From GH45 sp046704385 (GTDB lineage: Bacteria; Bacteroidota; Bacteroidia; Bacteroidales; SZUA-534): a DNA stretch of 64,000 bases. Location: assembly GCA_046704385.1 (NCBI GenBank), contig JBJKSB010000112.1:121679-185678 (forward strand), read 5' to 3'. A program made the translations under genes and the position numbers. The notes beneath the pieces were generated by a model that saw nothing but the letters and a program-made list of their open reading frames with translations, was not told the origin of the DNA and did not search any database. Below are positions 37,067 through 46,214 of this stretch, piece after piece (positions within the stretch are counted from its first letter, which is position 1; every line of letters begins with the position of its first letter).

Positions 37067-37190
37067 TTATCAGACACGTGGTTAAATAGTTGTTAAATGT
37101 TGTTTGTTGTTTCTACCTTTCCAATGGTAAAATTCTTTTCATATACGGTCTGATAAAATAAAAAGCTTCCTCCCCGGAAGCTTTTTTAAT
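37067..37190 (+). ncRNA. Candidate structured small RNA ending in an intrinsic terminator
   Basis: In the 431-bp gap 36794-37224, TTATCAGAC-A-CGT (37067-37079) pairs with ACGGTCTGATAA (37145-37156): 12 bp with one bulged A, enclosing about 65 nt with a small hairpin (TACC 37114-37117, GGTA 37126-37129). A terminator hairpin follows at once. No reading frame of note lies within. The plan (closing stem, AT-rich bubble, apical hairpin) is loosely 6S-like, but identity is unproven. The first half of the gap (36794-37040) shows nothing I can assign. Confidence 0.45.
37161..37187. terminator. Intrinsic terminator hairpin
   Basis: AAAAGCTTCC (37161-37170) pairs perfectly with GGAAGCTTTT (37176-37185), loop of 5 nt, followed by TT and AT-rich sequence. 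It lies between the converging candidate RNA and the tolC-like gene, and because the stem starts with A-run and ends with T-run it could act in both directions. Confidence 0.85.
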
Positions 37191-37224
37191 TTATTATTTT
37201 GCTGCAAAGGATATTGCAAACCTC

Positions 37225-38703
37225 CTAATTTTCAAGTTCATCGAAAGCAGCTTCCAAAGGAACATTATTTAAAAAATCATATAAGGTAAACTGTCTTATA
37301 CTGTAATAATAGTTCCAATATGTATCTTGTGCCTGGATATAATCGCGTTGTGCCTGGTCTTTTTCAGTAGTTGCCACATTCAGGTCAAGCACATCAATTT
37401 TACCGATTAAAAATCGTTGCTTAGCTACCTCATAACGTTTTCGGGCTACAGTATCCGATTTTGCGGCAATCAAAAGCTGGTCGTCCTGTTGATTAAATTG
37501 CAAAACCTTAAGCATAACCTGCTGCTCAAAATCAATTTTCTGCTGTTCTACCCTTGTTTTTACCACTTCCTGGTTACTTTGTGCCATACGGTACTTACCT
37601 TTTCCTTCACCCCAGTCAACAATAGGTACAGTTACTCCAATACGCAATTGTTGCTGGTTGTCAGGGTTTTGATACGCATCAGAAATAACTAACGCAGACT
37701 GATTCAAACCATAGGAAGCGTAAAGATTCGCACTAAACCGATTTTCAGCCTTTGCCCGCGCGACATCACGTTCTGCTTCATACAACTGCCTTTCCAAACT
37801 AATAAGTTCTCCACTATTATTAATTGCCTGCTTTAAGGCTTCATCAAGAGGTACTTCAATAGCCGGGATTTTAAAATCAAGATTTAAAACAATGTTTACC
37901 TTATCGTTAAAACCAAGAAATGAGCGTAAACGAAATTTGGAAACTTCAAGATTTATTTTCGATTGAGCCAGGTTCGATTTAGCATTTAAATATGCCAGTT
38001 CAAGTTGCAATAATTCATTTTCGGCAATGGTACCAATATTATACCGCCCTTGCGCAATTTTATATAAAGTATCATTATTATGAAAATTGGTTTCAGCAAT
38101 TTCAACATTCAATTGGGCTGTTGCCAAATCAAAAAAGTAACCCACTGCTTTCGCTGAAATTACTTCAACCTGGTAAATGTATTGCCTTTTAGCCTCCTGA
38201 TATTTCATGGGCTCAATAATTTTCTCCCATTTATAGGGATTAAACTGGAATGTGGGTTGTTGGTAACCAATAGTCAAAGGAGTAGTCATATACGAAGTAG
38301 GGTTAACTGAGTCCCTGAAATCATCACGACGTTCCACTCCTGAATAAATAAAAAAGTTACCGCCGGTTATTCCAACATTTTGGTCGATAGTAACATTCAG
38401 GTTTGAACTATTATTCTGAATACGGTGAAACGATTCACTTCCATCAGGTTGAGTTATAGATTGAATTGCATTACTCAGGTTCAAAATTTGACTTCCCATG
38501 GTTAACGATGGCAATAAACTTGACTTGTAGCTACGAAACTGCCAGTAGCTGCTTCGGAAGCTATGTTTAGCCAATACTGCATCAGGTGATTGTGTTTTAG
38601 CCAATTCTATAACTTGTTCAAGGTTTAATACCTTATTACTCGATTCCTGTGCATTTGACAGAAAACTGAACAAAACCAGTGTGCCTATGATAAATAAACG
38701 CAT
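37225..38703 (-). CDS. TolC-family outer membrane efflux protein
   Basis: 492 aa with signal peptide (about 1-18, ending SNAQ) and two OEP repeats of long alpha-helical/coiled-coil segments (QLNVEIAETN, KARVEQQKI-type stretches) and beta strands for the barrel. It would form the outer-membrane duct for the adjoining permease and adaptor. Last gene of a three-gene minus-strand operon, 13 bp after the permease gene. Confidence 0.9.
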   Translation of the reverse strand: MRLFIIGTLVLFSFLSNAQESSNKVLNLEQVIELAKTQSPDAVLAKHSFRSSYWQFRSYKSSLLPSLTMGSQILNLSNAIQSITQPDGSESFHRIQNNSSNLNVTIDQNVGITGGNFFIYSGVERRDDFRDSVNPTSYMTTPLTIGYQQPTFQFNPYKWEKIIEPMKYQEAKRQYIYQVEVISAKAVGYFFDLATAQLNVEIAETNFHNNDTLYKIAQGRYNIGTIAENELLQLELAYLNAKSNLAQSKINLEVSKFRLRSFLGFNDKVNIVLNLDFKIPAIEVPLDEALKQAINNSGELISLERQLYEAERDVARAKAENRFSANLYASYGLNQSALVISDAYQNPDNQQQLRIGVTVPIVDWGEGKGKYRMAQSNQEVVKTRVEQQKIDFEQQVMLKVLQFNQQDDQLLIAAKSDTVARKRYEVAKQRFLIGKIDVLDLNVATTEKDQAQRDYIQAQDTYWNYYYSIRQFTLYDFLNNVPLEAAFDELEN

Positions 38704-38716
38704 TGTTTAAAATAAT

Positions 38717-40015
38717 TTATTCTGATCGTAAACTAATAACCGGATCCTGTTGAGCCGCACGTTGGGCCGGCATATATCCAAAAATAATACCGACACTTAC
38801 TGAAATTCCAAATGCTACCATTACCGATCCGGATGAAACAATGGTTAAAATATCAGCAAATCGGGTAACCAAATAGGATAAAATAAAACCAAGCACAATT
38901 CCGATCAAACCACCAGAAATACTTATAATGGTCGATTCAGCAATAAATTGCACAACAATATCTTTTCGTGTAGCTCCCAGAGCCATGCGGGTACCTATTT
39001 CTTTAATTCTTTCAAGTACTGAAGCCAGCATGATATTCATTATACCTATACCTCCAACCAAAAGTGAAATTCCGGCAATAGCCCCTAATACAATATTAAA
39101 AATATCCTTTGTCCGCTGTTGTTGTTTTAACAGCAACTCTGGGATGATTACTTCAAAGTCTTTTACTCCCTGATGCCTGCGTTGCAATAAGCGGCTTATA
39201 ATACCAGTTGTAGGTTTAAGTTGAGAAGTTTCTTTAACCTGTACAATAATTTTATCTAACTGATTATAATTTTTGTTTTGCCCGTTATTATTATTTGGAT
39301 TCAAATCCATGGCGGTAATAAGCGCCCTGTTTTCAAAACGCAATAGCATGGTTTGTACGGGAACATAAATTACGTCCTGACCAGAACTTAGCCCTAATTT
39401 ACCTGTACTTTCGCCAACAGATCTTTTTTCAGCTACTGCCACAATATCTAACCAAACATCACCACATTTTATTCTGTTACCCACCACATCGATAGATGAG
39501 AAAAACCTCATGGCCAAATCTTCACTAATTATACAAACCGGAAGCCCATGGCCTAATTGATAATCGGTAAACATTCCACCCGACAATAAACCGATATTAA
39601 ATAAATCAAAAAAAGCCGGTTCAACACCATGTAGTTTTGCAGAGCGCCTGATACCAGACTGCACCACATATGTATCCTTCGTAATTTGAGGACTAATAGT
39701 GTTAATTACGGGAATATTATTTTTTATAGCTTCGAGATCCTCCATGGTTAAACCCGGCGAATATTTTTTCGTTTGTTTTACGGGTTCACTCACTTGTGTT
39801 TCCTGTGTTTCAACAACAGGCATAATGATAATGTTGTTGACCCCAACCATTTTCATCTGCTCAAGAATTTCCTGTTGCGCACCATTACCAATAGCCAACA
39901 TCGAAATAACTGCAGCAACGCCAAAAATTATTCCCAGGGCCGTTAGAACTGATTTAATTTTATTTGCCAGTATTGACTCCAAAGCTATGGCAATATCGTG
40001 TAGATATCTCTCCAT
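38717..40015 (-). CDS. MacB-type ABC transporter permease
   Basis: 432 aa: an N-terminal membrane helix (about 18-40), a MacB_PCD periplasmic domain (about 45-270) and a C-terminal FtsX domain with three helices (about 305-420) including the family's IGTRMALGATRKDIVVQF and PAQRAAQQDPVISLRSE. There is no ATP-binding domain in the protein, and no ATPase gene in the operon. MacB-type mechanotransmission pumps export peptides, lipoproteins or drugs; the cargo cannot be told. It sits 1 bp after the adaptor gene. Confidence 0.9.
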   Translation of the reverse strand: MERYLHDIAIALESILANKIKSVLTALGIIFGVAAVISMLAIGNGAQQEILEQMKMVGVNNIIIMPVVETQETQVSEPVKQTKKYSPGLTMEDLEAIKNNIPVINTISPQITKDTYVVQSGIRRSAKLHGVEPAFFDLFNIGLLSGGMFTDYQLGHGLPVCIISEDLAMRFFSSIDVVGNRIKCGDVWLDIVAVAEKRSVGESTGKLGLSSGQDVIYVPVQTMLLRFENRALITAMDLNPNNNNGQNKNYNQLDKIIVQVKETSQLKPTTGIISRLLQRRHQGVKDFEVIIPELLLKQQQRTKDIFNIVLGAIAGISLLVGGIGIMNIMLASVLERIKEIGTRMALGATRKDIVVQFIAESTIISISGGLIGIVLGFILSYLVTRFADILTIVSSGSVMVAFGISVSVGIIFGYMPAQRAAQQDPVISLRSE

Positions 40016-40016
40016 C

Positions 40017-41267
40017 TTATTCAGGCGAAATTGATCTTAATTCTAACTTTTCAGCATCTTCAGGTACCGACATTAAAACCATATCGCCTTCCGAAACCCC
40101 TTTTTTTATAATGACAGAATTTTCATTTGAGGCACCAACAATTACCTGTTGTTTATATTTTGATAAACCATTCATTCTATAAACCCAGTTTATACTATCG
40201 TTAGTAAAGACAGCTTCAATTGGAAGAGAAAGTACCGTATCGTACTGTGCAATAAGAATTGAATTATTGGTAGTCATAGCAGGTTTCAAAATAGAATCTG
40301 TTTCATTTAGTTTGATAGATACTTCAAAAACCTTAGCATCACCTCCCGGAAGCTGTTCACCAATATTTGCAACAGAAGTAACCTCACCGGTAAACTGCAA
40401 TTCAGGAAAGGCATCAATACCAATGGTAACGAATTGTCCCAATTTAACCTTACTAATGTCTATTTCATTAACATAAGTTTTTGATACCATTTGTGACAGA
40501 TCAGGCAACTCAGCTACAACCGGATCCCAGGCATCAATCTGATCGCCTTCCTTCAGCTTTGTACCGTTCCAGTGGCGCTTATAAATAACCATTCCCTGTT
40601 TAGGAGCCATCACTTCAAACTGACTTAAAACCTTTGATACATTTTCGTAGTCTCTTTTTTCTTTATTTAACCTTATATTGACTTCATGCATCTTTGACTT
40701 AGCCTGCCTGATTTTTACTTTATAATTATCAAGTGCCTGTTCATAACTACGCTGGGCTTTTGATACATTAATTTCTTCCTGTCTGATGGTTGCAGGTGGC
40801 TCATATTTTGATTGTTCCAAAGTAATTTTGGCTTCTTCAAGGGCATATTGAAGATTCACTAAATTATCACGCAAACTCCTTAATTCAAGGGTAGTGTCAA
40901 GAATAGTGTTAGTCAATTGTGTCTCAATTACATCAAGTTGAGTTTCACTATCTTTTAGCTTATCAGTAGCTTCCGTTTTATCAAGGGAGGCTACCCAATC
41001 ACCAGAATCTACTACCGTACCTTCTTCAATAAGTTTTGAAATCTTAACATTCCAAACCCTGATCATCCTCAAGCCTGAAGGCCCTAAAATTTTAGTAGAG
41101 TTTTCAGCCTCAAGCTCACCCGTAGTACTTACCTCAACCTTAAAAGGTCCCGATTTTACCTTAACCTCAATATCAACCGGCTTTTCATCTTTTGATCCTC
41201 CAAAAAGCATAAGTAAAGCCAGTATACCCACAATAATTCCAACGGCAATTAAAACTCTTTTTCTCAC
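40017..41267 (-). CDS. HlyD/MacA-like periplasmic adaptor
   Basis: 416 aa: an N-terminal membrane anchor (about 5-24), a split lipoyl/barrel-sandwich domain, a coiled-coil hairpin (about 120-225) and a beta-barrel (IDAFPELQFTGEVTSVANIG). It bridges the permease and the TolC-like protein. First gene of the operon; no ATPase lies upstream. Confidence 0.9.
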   Translation of the reverse strand: MRKRVLIAVGIIVGILALLMLFGGSKDEKPVDIEVKVKSGPFKVEVSTTGELEAENSTKILGPSGLRMIRVWNVKISKLIEEGTVVDSGDWVASLDKTEATDKLKDSETQLDVIETQLTNTILDTTLELRSLRDNLVNLQYALEEAKITLEQSKYEPPATIRQEEINVSKAQRSYEQALDNYKVKIRQAKSKMHEVNIRLNKEKRDYENVSKVLSQFEVMAPKQGMVIYKRHWNGTKLKEGDQIDAWDPVVAELPDLSQMVSKTYVNEIDISKVKLGQFVTIGIDAFPELQFTGEVTSVANIGEQLPGGDAKVFEVSIKLNETDSILKPAMTTNNSILIAQYDTVLSLPIEAVFTNDSINWVYRMNGLSKYKQQVIVGASNENSVIIKKGVSEGDMVLMSVPEDAEKLELRSISPE

Positions 41268-41365
41268 TATTCAATATTTTTAAAGTTTGGATTCAATGTT
41301 GCTAAATCAAGGCCACAAATATGCAAAAACAATACCAATTATTGTTAATTAACATGGTTAAAACT

Positions 41366-41872
41366 CTATTTTTCAATTATTATTGTATCGGTCCATGCTA
41401 TATTGCTTTTATTTAAAGCACGGTCAACCATGTAGAATGAATACATAATAGAATCGTAAGGAAATGGGAATTGATCATTATAAGGATATTCAAAGTCAAT
41501 ACTTACCTCCGCCTTTAAAGCAGCATCCTGACCCAAATCACCCACCCAGGGTATACGATATTCATCAGCAATAAAAGTGGTATCAACTTTCCTGATCCCA
41601 TTCTTAATGCCATAAAATGTTGGAAAAAAATTGGCATTGTAAGGTGGATCAATATCACTTTGAGTTAAGCCCACATCACCGTCACCATCGATTAAATAAA
41701 AAACCAGATGAACATTAATCTGAGGTTCACCCAACGAGTTATCAGCAATGGTCACTTCGGTTCGAAGGTACTTAATATCTGGCTCAGGCGGGTAATCAAC
41801 CTTTTCAAGATTGCAGGCCGACATAAACAATAAAAACAATCCAAAAAAGGTCAATAAAATTCTATGCGTCAT
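41366..41872 (-). CDS. Lipoprotein of unknown function
   Basis: 168 aa from the ATG at 41872, which gives a clean lipoprotein signal (THRILLTFFGLFLLFMSAC). Earlier in-frame ATGs at 41890 and 41887 lie deeper inside the upstream gene. The mature part is acidic and Pro/Tyr-rich (YPPEPD, LIDGDGDVGL) with a beta-strand pattern. LIDGDGDVGL resembles Bacteroidota surface lipoproteins, but no function can be named. It overlaps the S4-domain gene by 11 bp. Confidence 0.75.
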   Translation of the reverse strand: MTHRILLTFFGLFLLFMSACNLEKVDYPPEPDIKYLRTEVTIADNSLGEPQINVHLVFYLIDGDGDVGLTQSDIDPPYNANFFPTFYGIKNGIRKVDTTFIADEYRIPWVGDLGQDAALKAEVSIDFEYPYNDQFPFPYDSIMYSFYMVDRALNKSNIAWTDTIIIEK

Positions 41873-42248
41873 TCTGTTGCCAATCATCAATCAGCCTCCT
41901 CTCTTTCTTTGTAGGACGTCCCGCACCTCTTTGACGATAACCGCCAAGGTTCATCCTCATCATATCAAGCTTAATAATTTCCTGTTCAGGAGTTATATCT
42001 TCTAAAAAGTTCTCAACCAACTTCGCCCCTATCCTGTTTTTTAAAAAATCTTTTATCTTATAACGATAGATCACCGGCGCTTTTTTTACTTCAACAATAT
42101 CTCCAATTTTTATACTGTGAGCAGGTTTTACCACTTCTCCATTCAAATAAACCTTTCCTTTTTTACAAGCATCTGCAGCCATGCTACGGGTTTTAAAAAC
42201 CCGCACTGCCCACAACCACTTGTCAATCCTTAAATCAGAATCACTCAT
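41862..42248 (-). CDS. S4-domain RNA-binding protein (Hsp15/HslR-like)
   Basis: 128 aa. The S4 fold is at the N-terminus: LRIDKWLWAVRVFKTRSMAADACKKG then VYLNGEVVKPAHSIKIGDIVEV. The C-terminal tail is basic (RQRGAGRPTKKERR), as in Hsp15, which binds free 50S subunits carrying stalled nascent chains. Length fits HslR. The final part overlaps the start of the downstream lipoprotein gene. Confidence 0.9.
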   Translation of the reverse strand: MSDSDLRIDKWLWAVRVFKTRSMAADACKKGKVYLNGEVVKPAHSIKIGDIVEVKKAPVIYRYKIKDFLKNRIGAKLVENFLEDITPEQEIIKLDMMRMNLGGYRQRGAGRPTKKERRLIDDWQQNDA

Positions 42249-42396
42249 TAATTACAAATATATTGTCAAAAAATAAACGATATAAAAGTACAAGAATGCA
42301 GTATATTTTCAAATATATAACAGATTATCGCAGCATGTAACTTAAATATTACCATCATTTGCCCAATCATTTAAATAGGCTATCAGATAATATTTT

Positions 42397-42404
42397 TAGC
42401 TTTG
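42397..42404 (+). promoter_or_regulatory. Candidate -7 element
   Basis: TAGCTTTG matches TAnnTTTG. It lies 42 bp before the ATG at 42446 and downstream of a TTG at 42359, which supports the later start for that gene. Confidence 0.4.
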
Positions 42405-42445
42405 CAAAGTTATTATTCATAACCTTTTATAAGTTAAAATATAAT

Positions 42446-44923
42446 ATGAGAATAATCCTGGCCAAAAGATCAAATAAAGTCAGACTTACAATAACCTACA
42501 TGTTTCTCGTGCTTTTTATTTGCTTTGAAAACAATGCCAAAGCCCAGGAGATCGAAAAAACATATTTTGTAGGAAAGCAGGTTATCAATTCTCAGGATGA
42601 AGCTAATCCGGATCAATTTTACGAACAGGTAATTGAGGAAATTATATTCGATGAAGTTAATTCCCATCTTGAAAAAAAGGGTTTTGAACATAAACAAAAG
42701 AATGATTTACTAAACCTTGCCGCGAAAGACCAGGCTATTTACATGGCACTTAATGAGAATGATAATATTGAAAGAAAGGAAAAAGAAAAACGGACCACAG
42801 CCGACCGGATTGAATCTTATGGCGGAGCGAGAAACGGAACTGAATTAACCAGCAAAACCAACATAAAAACCGGTAAAATACCTTATACCTATGCAAAAAT
42901 TGCAGACGATATTGTTTTTAAATGGTTTACAAACTCCAAAAATTCCGCTTTACTAGAAAGTTATGAATATAACCAAGTCGGAATTTCAGCAAAGCTTGAT
43001 GAAAAAAAACGAAAAATATATGTTTCGCTGGTTTTGGGAAATTATAAATCGTTTAATGAAGGTGCAAAATTTGTTGGAAATTTAGAGGTACCATACTCTG
43101 AAAAAACTTATGGCTTGACACCCAAAGATCCGATTTTTTGCAAAAAGGTAGACCGGTTCGGCGATTTACAGGATCTTCAAAAAGGATTATCAGTTGAAGG
43201 CAACACTATTTATTTTGAAACGGATGATTTTAAGTCCTTAAAAAGATTGCTGGACAAGAAAAAAGACGGATTGGCGGTTGATATTTTACAAAAGGAACAA
43301 TTTAGTTGTACTGGCCCTAATGTTGTTGATCATAACCTGGTGAATCAGGGTATTTTAACCAAACGCGTCTTCAGCAAAAAACTATACAATAATAATTTAT
43401 ATACTGACGATCACAAATCGAACCATCTTAAGACTCCCCTGGGGGTTTTGCCTGAAGGTATTTCAAACAACTACGAACTTAATCTTGTAGTAATTAAAAA
43501 CAAAAGTGTTTGCGCTGATCTCGCTCACAACTTTTTGGTTGAACCCTCGGGTACCTATACAAGAAAAATTAAACTTTTAGCCGACACGGTGACTATAAAC
43601 AGCAGGTACCAGTATGAACCGGTTGCCGATTCAATGCAGCTATCGTTTAAAATTCCGTTTGAAAACGGGAAATACACCTATCAAACCGAAGATATTGAAC
43701 CATTTTTAAAACTGCTAAATGAACCTGCTTTTGTTATTTACGACATACAAATAACCGCATACAGTTCAATTGAAGGAACAGATAATGAAAATAAGATGCT
43801 GCAGCAAAAAAGGGCTGAAAGTATTATTAAAGCGTTGGAGAGTCGTCAAAAAAAAATAATCAATACCAGAATAGTTACTGCCTATAACTGGAAAGATTTT
43901 CAAACAGATATTCAAAAAACACAGCATAACATTCTGGCTTCGATGAAAATGGAAGAAGCCCAGACCTATATCAGAGATTATAATTTAAATAAAGAACTGG
44001 AACCCATTTTAAAAAATGACCGATATGCACAAATCGATATGAAAGTTACATACGATATATCCGGCCATAATGAACGCCCTTTTGTTTTGAAGAAATTTCA
44101 GAATGCCATATCAGACGGAGACAAGATAATGGCGCTGTCAATTGAAAAGTATATCATGAAACAAGTATTGAATTATAAATACAAAGCCGATGTGCTTACT
44201 GAAATGGATATTCCACAAACCGAAAACTTTGCCGGATTGATTATGAATAAAATCTGGCTGCAATATTTTACACACGAATTAAACGAGAAAGAATTTTCAG
44301 ATAAGGTTACAGAACTCTATGAATTAAGTCCTGACAATGAATATATTGCATTCAATGATCTTTTTCTTAAAATAAAAAATGAAAATTTTGAAACTCCCGA
44401 CGAAGCTCAATTGCTTCAGGCCCGAATTGATAGATTATATTACACACCACTCCATAAGGAAACGGTTGATGGATTAAATATTAAGCTGCAATTTAAGCTT
44501 ATTAATTATGCAGACTCAACTCAAGAAAATGAAAAGCTTAAAGAGGAATGTATTGGACGAATTAAGAATATTGTTGACATTAGTGAGGAAACTCTCCAAA
44601 ATTCATTAAAACTTGCTGAATTATTTATTGAAAATAAAGATTATGATTTTGCAATTAAGACACTCGAACCCTGGATTTATCATCCAAATACTTCAGAAGA
44701 ATTATTATTTGCCTATGTGTCGCTTTGCAGCAGATTCGAAATGCGAATGCATACGCAAATATTTGACTATGCCATGAAACGGGCACGTGAACTGGATTCA
44801 AAACGATTTTGTGAATTATTTAACGGACAATATTTCTCTTATAAAGTATTTGAAAACCAAGTGGTAAAAGAAGAATATTGTAAATATTGCAGCACGAAGG
44901 ATAAAATGGTAGATGAGCAATAA
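42446..44923 (+). CDS. Large secreted protein: CAP-like N-terminus, OmpA-like middle, helical C-terminus
   Basis: 825 aa from the ATG at 42446; signal peptide about 10-34 (ending AKAQ). The N-terminal 200 residues (EIIFDEVNSHLEKKGF, LLNLAAKDQAIYMAL, YAKIADDIVFKWFTNS, SLVLGNY) follow the pattern of CAP/SCP domains as seen in Bacteroidota. The segment FVIYDIQITAYSSIEGTDNE...RAESIIKALE resembles an OmpA-like peptidoglycan-binding motif. The C-terminal 250 residues are helical and TPR-like. Function unknown; an envelope scaffold is inferred. Domain calls are by eye. Confidence 0.6.
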   Translation: MRIILAKRSNKVRLTITYMFLVLFICFENNAKAQEIEKTYFVGKQVINSQDEANPDQFYEQVIEEIIFDEVNSHLEKKGFEHKQKNDLLNLAAKDQAIYMALNENDNIERKEKEKRTTADRIESYGGARNGTELTSKTNIKTGKIPYTYAKIADDIVFKWFTNSKNSALLESYEYNQVGISAKLDEKKRKIYVSLVLGNYKSFNEGAKFVGNLEVPYSEKTYGLTPKDPIFCKKVDRFGDLQDLQKGLSVEGNTIYFETDDFKSLKRLLDKKKDGLAVDILQKEQFSCTGPNVVDHNLVNQGILTKRVFSKKLYNNNLYTDDHKSNHLKTPLGVLPEGISNNYELNLVVIKNKSVCADLAHNFLVEPSGTYTRKIKLLADTVTINSRYQYEPVADSMQLSFKIPFENGKYTYQTEDIEPFLKLLNEPAFVIYDIQITAYSSIEGTDNENKMLQQKRAESIIKALESRQKKIINTRIVTAYNWKDFQTDIQKTQHNILASMKMEEAQTYIRDYNLNKELEPILKNDRYAQIDMKVTYDISGHNERPFVLKKFQNAISDGDKIMALSIEKYIMKQVLNYKYKADVLTEMDIPQTENFAGLIMNKIWLQYFTHELNEKEFSDKVTELYELSPDNEYIAFNDLFLKIKNENFETPDEAQLLQARIDRLYYTPLHKETVDGLNIKLQFKLINYADSTQENEKLKEECIGRIKNIVDISEETLQNSLKLAELFIENKDYDFAIKTLEPWIYHPNTSEELLFAYVSLCSRFEMRMHTQIFDYAMKRARELDSKRFCELFNGQYFSYKVFENQVVKEEYCKYCSTKDKMVDEQ

Positions 44924-44946
44924 TACCCAAATTGTTTTGTTGTGCC

Positions 44947-45510
44947 TTATTTATTATTAAAGAGATTCATGGTACGTTGAATCCCGATAAGTGGAAATGA
45001 AAGAATTGCCTCGGTACATTGCTTAATTCTTTCAGGCAGGTTTTCAAGTTCTTCCTGTTCCCACTCACCTAAAACATAGTCAATCTGTTGACCTTTTAGA
45101 AAATCGTTGCCGATACCAAAACGTAAACGGGCATAATCAGAAGTACCCAACATTTCATTGATATTTTTTAAGCCATTATGGCCCGCATCGCTTCCCTTTG
45201 CCCTGATTCGTATTTTACCAAATGGTAATGCCAAATCATCAGCAATAATTAATAAATTTTCAATTGGTATTTTTTCTTTTTGCAGCCAATAATGAACCGC
45301 TTTCCCGCTCAGGTTCATAAAAGTGGTGGGTTTTATCAAAATAAGCGTGCGGCCCTTATGTTTAAGTTCGGTTTTAAAGGCTCTACGGGCATCGGTAAAA
45401 ACAAGATTGGACGCTTCAGCCAGAGCGTCCAATACTTGAAATCCAATGTTATGTCGGGTTTTGGCATACTCAGGTCCGATGTTGCCCAGGCCCGTTATAA
45501 GGTATTTCAT
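44947..45510 (-). CDS. pth: Peptidyl-tRNA hydrolase
   Basis: 187 aa. GLGNIGPEYAKTRHNIGFQVLD contains the catalytic His, and DDLALPFGKIR...KGSDAGHNGLKNI the second signature with the conserved Asp/His/Asn. Pth recycles peptidyl-tRNA released from stalled ribosomes. It lies 14 bp downstream of the L25 gene, a common pairing in bacteria. Confidence 0.96.
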   Translation of the reverse strand: MKYLITGLGNIGPEYAKTRHNIGFQVLDALAEASNLVFTDARRAFKTELKHKGRTLILIKPTTFMNLSGKAVHYWLQKEKIPIENLLIIADDLALPFGKIRIRAKGSDAGHNGLKNINEMLGTSDYARLRFGIGNDFLKGQQIDYVLGEWEQEELENLPERIKQCTEAILSFPLIGIQRTMNLFNNK

Positions 45511-45524
45511 TAAATCCCTAATAT

Positions 45525-46109
45525 TTATCCAGCTGCTTCTGTATCAGTACTTTTTGCTGACATAGCACTACGGGTAAGTCTTACAGTAGTAACAACAGCA
45601 TTCTTAGGATCAAGTAGTTCGAGATTGTCAAATTTAAGTTCGCTCACTTTAATAGATTTACCTAAAGCCATACTGGTAACATTGATATTAAGCGTATCAG
45701 GAAAATCTTTAGACAATCCGCGAACACGTAATTTGCGTAATTTTAACATCAATTTACCCCCTTGTTTCACACCTTCTGCTAATCCTTCTAATTTAACAGG
45801 TATTGAAATGTTTACTTTCTTATCTTCTGAAATTTCCAAAAAGTCAATATGTTCAATACTATCAGTTACAGGATGGAATTGAATGTCTTGTATTAATGAC
45901 TGATGTACTTTTCCATCGATATCAATATTAACAATATACACATTCGGTGTATAAATTAAATACTGAAATGCTTTTTCTTCAACTGCAAAGTGGATGTTTT
46001 CAGCACCACCATACAACACACAAGGAACTAATTCATTGCTTCTTAATTCTTTTGTTGATTTTTTCCCTACAGATTTCCTTTCTGTTCCTTTAATATCAAA
46101 GGTTTTCAT
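45525..46109 (-). CDS. rplY: 50S ribosomal protein L25 (CTC/TL5 form)
   Basis: 194 aa, the long form with an N-terminal 5S rRNA-binding L25 domain (GTERKSVGKKSTKELR, VPCVLYGG) and a C-terminal TL5 beta domain (INISIPVKLEG-like KVNISIPVKLEGLAEGVK). The C-terminus is a Ser/Thr/Ala tail. It has a well-formed promoter at 46180-46208 and heads the rplY-pth operon. Confidence 0.95.
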   Translation of the reverse strand: MKTFDIKGTERKSVGKKSTKELRSNELVPCVLYGGAENIHFAVEEKAFQYLIYTPNVYIVNIDIDGKVHQSLIQDIQFHPVTDSIEHIDFLEISEDKKVNISIPVKLEGLAEGVKQGGKLMLKLRKLRVRGLSKDFPDTLNINVTSMALGKSIKVSELKFDNLELLDPKNAVVTTVRLTRSAMSAKSTDTEAAG

Positions 46110-46179
46110 CGTAATAATAATTTATGTGCTACCTGGAACCAAGTTCCCCATCACACGTTATACAATATTTTTGCGGCTG

Positions 46180-46208
46180 CAAAGATATAAATTTCAATGA
46201 ATTATCAA
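46180..46208 (-). promoter_or_regulatory. Promoter of rplY-pth
   Basis: On the minus strand TTG (46208-46206), an 18-bp spacer and TATCTTTG (46187-46180) fit the Bacteroidota vegetative consensus. The predicted start near 46173 leaves a leader of about 63 nt that contains a small GGAAC-CAA-GTTCC type hairpin (46135-46147). Confidence 0.6.
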
Positions 46209-46214
46209 CAGTTA

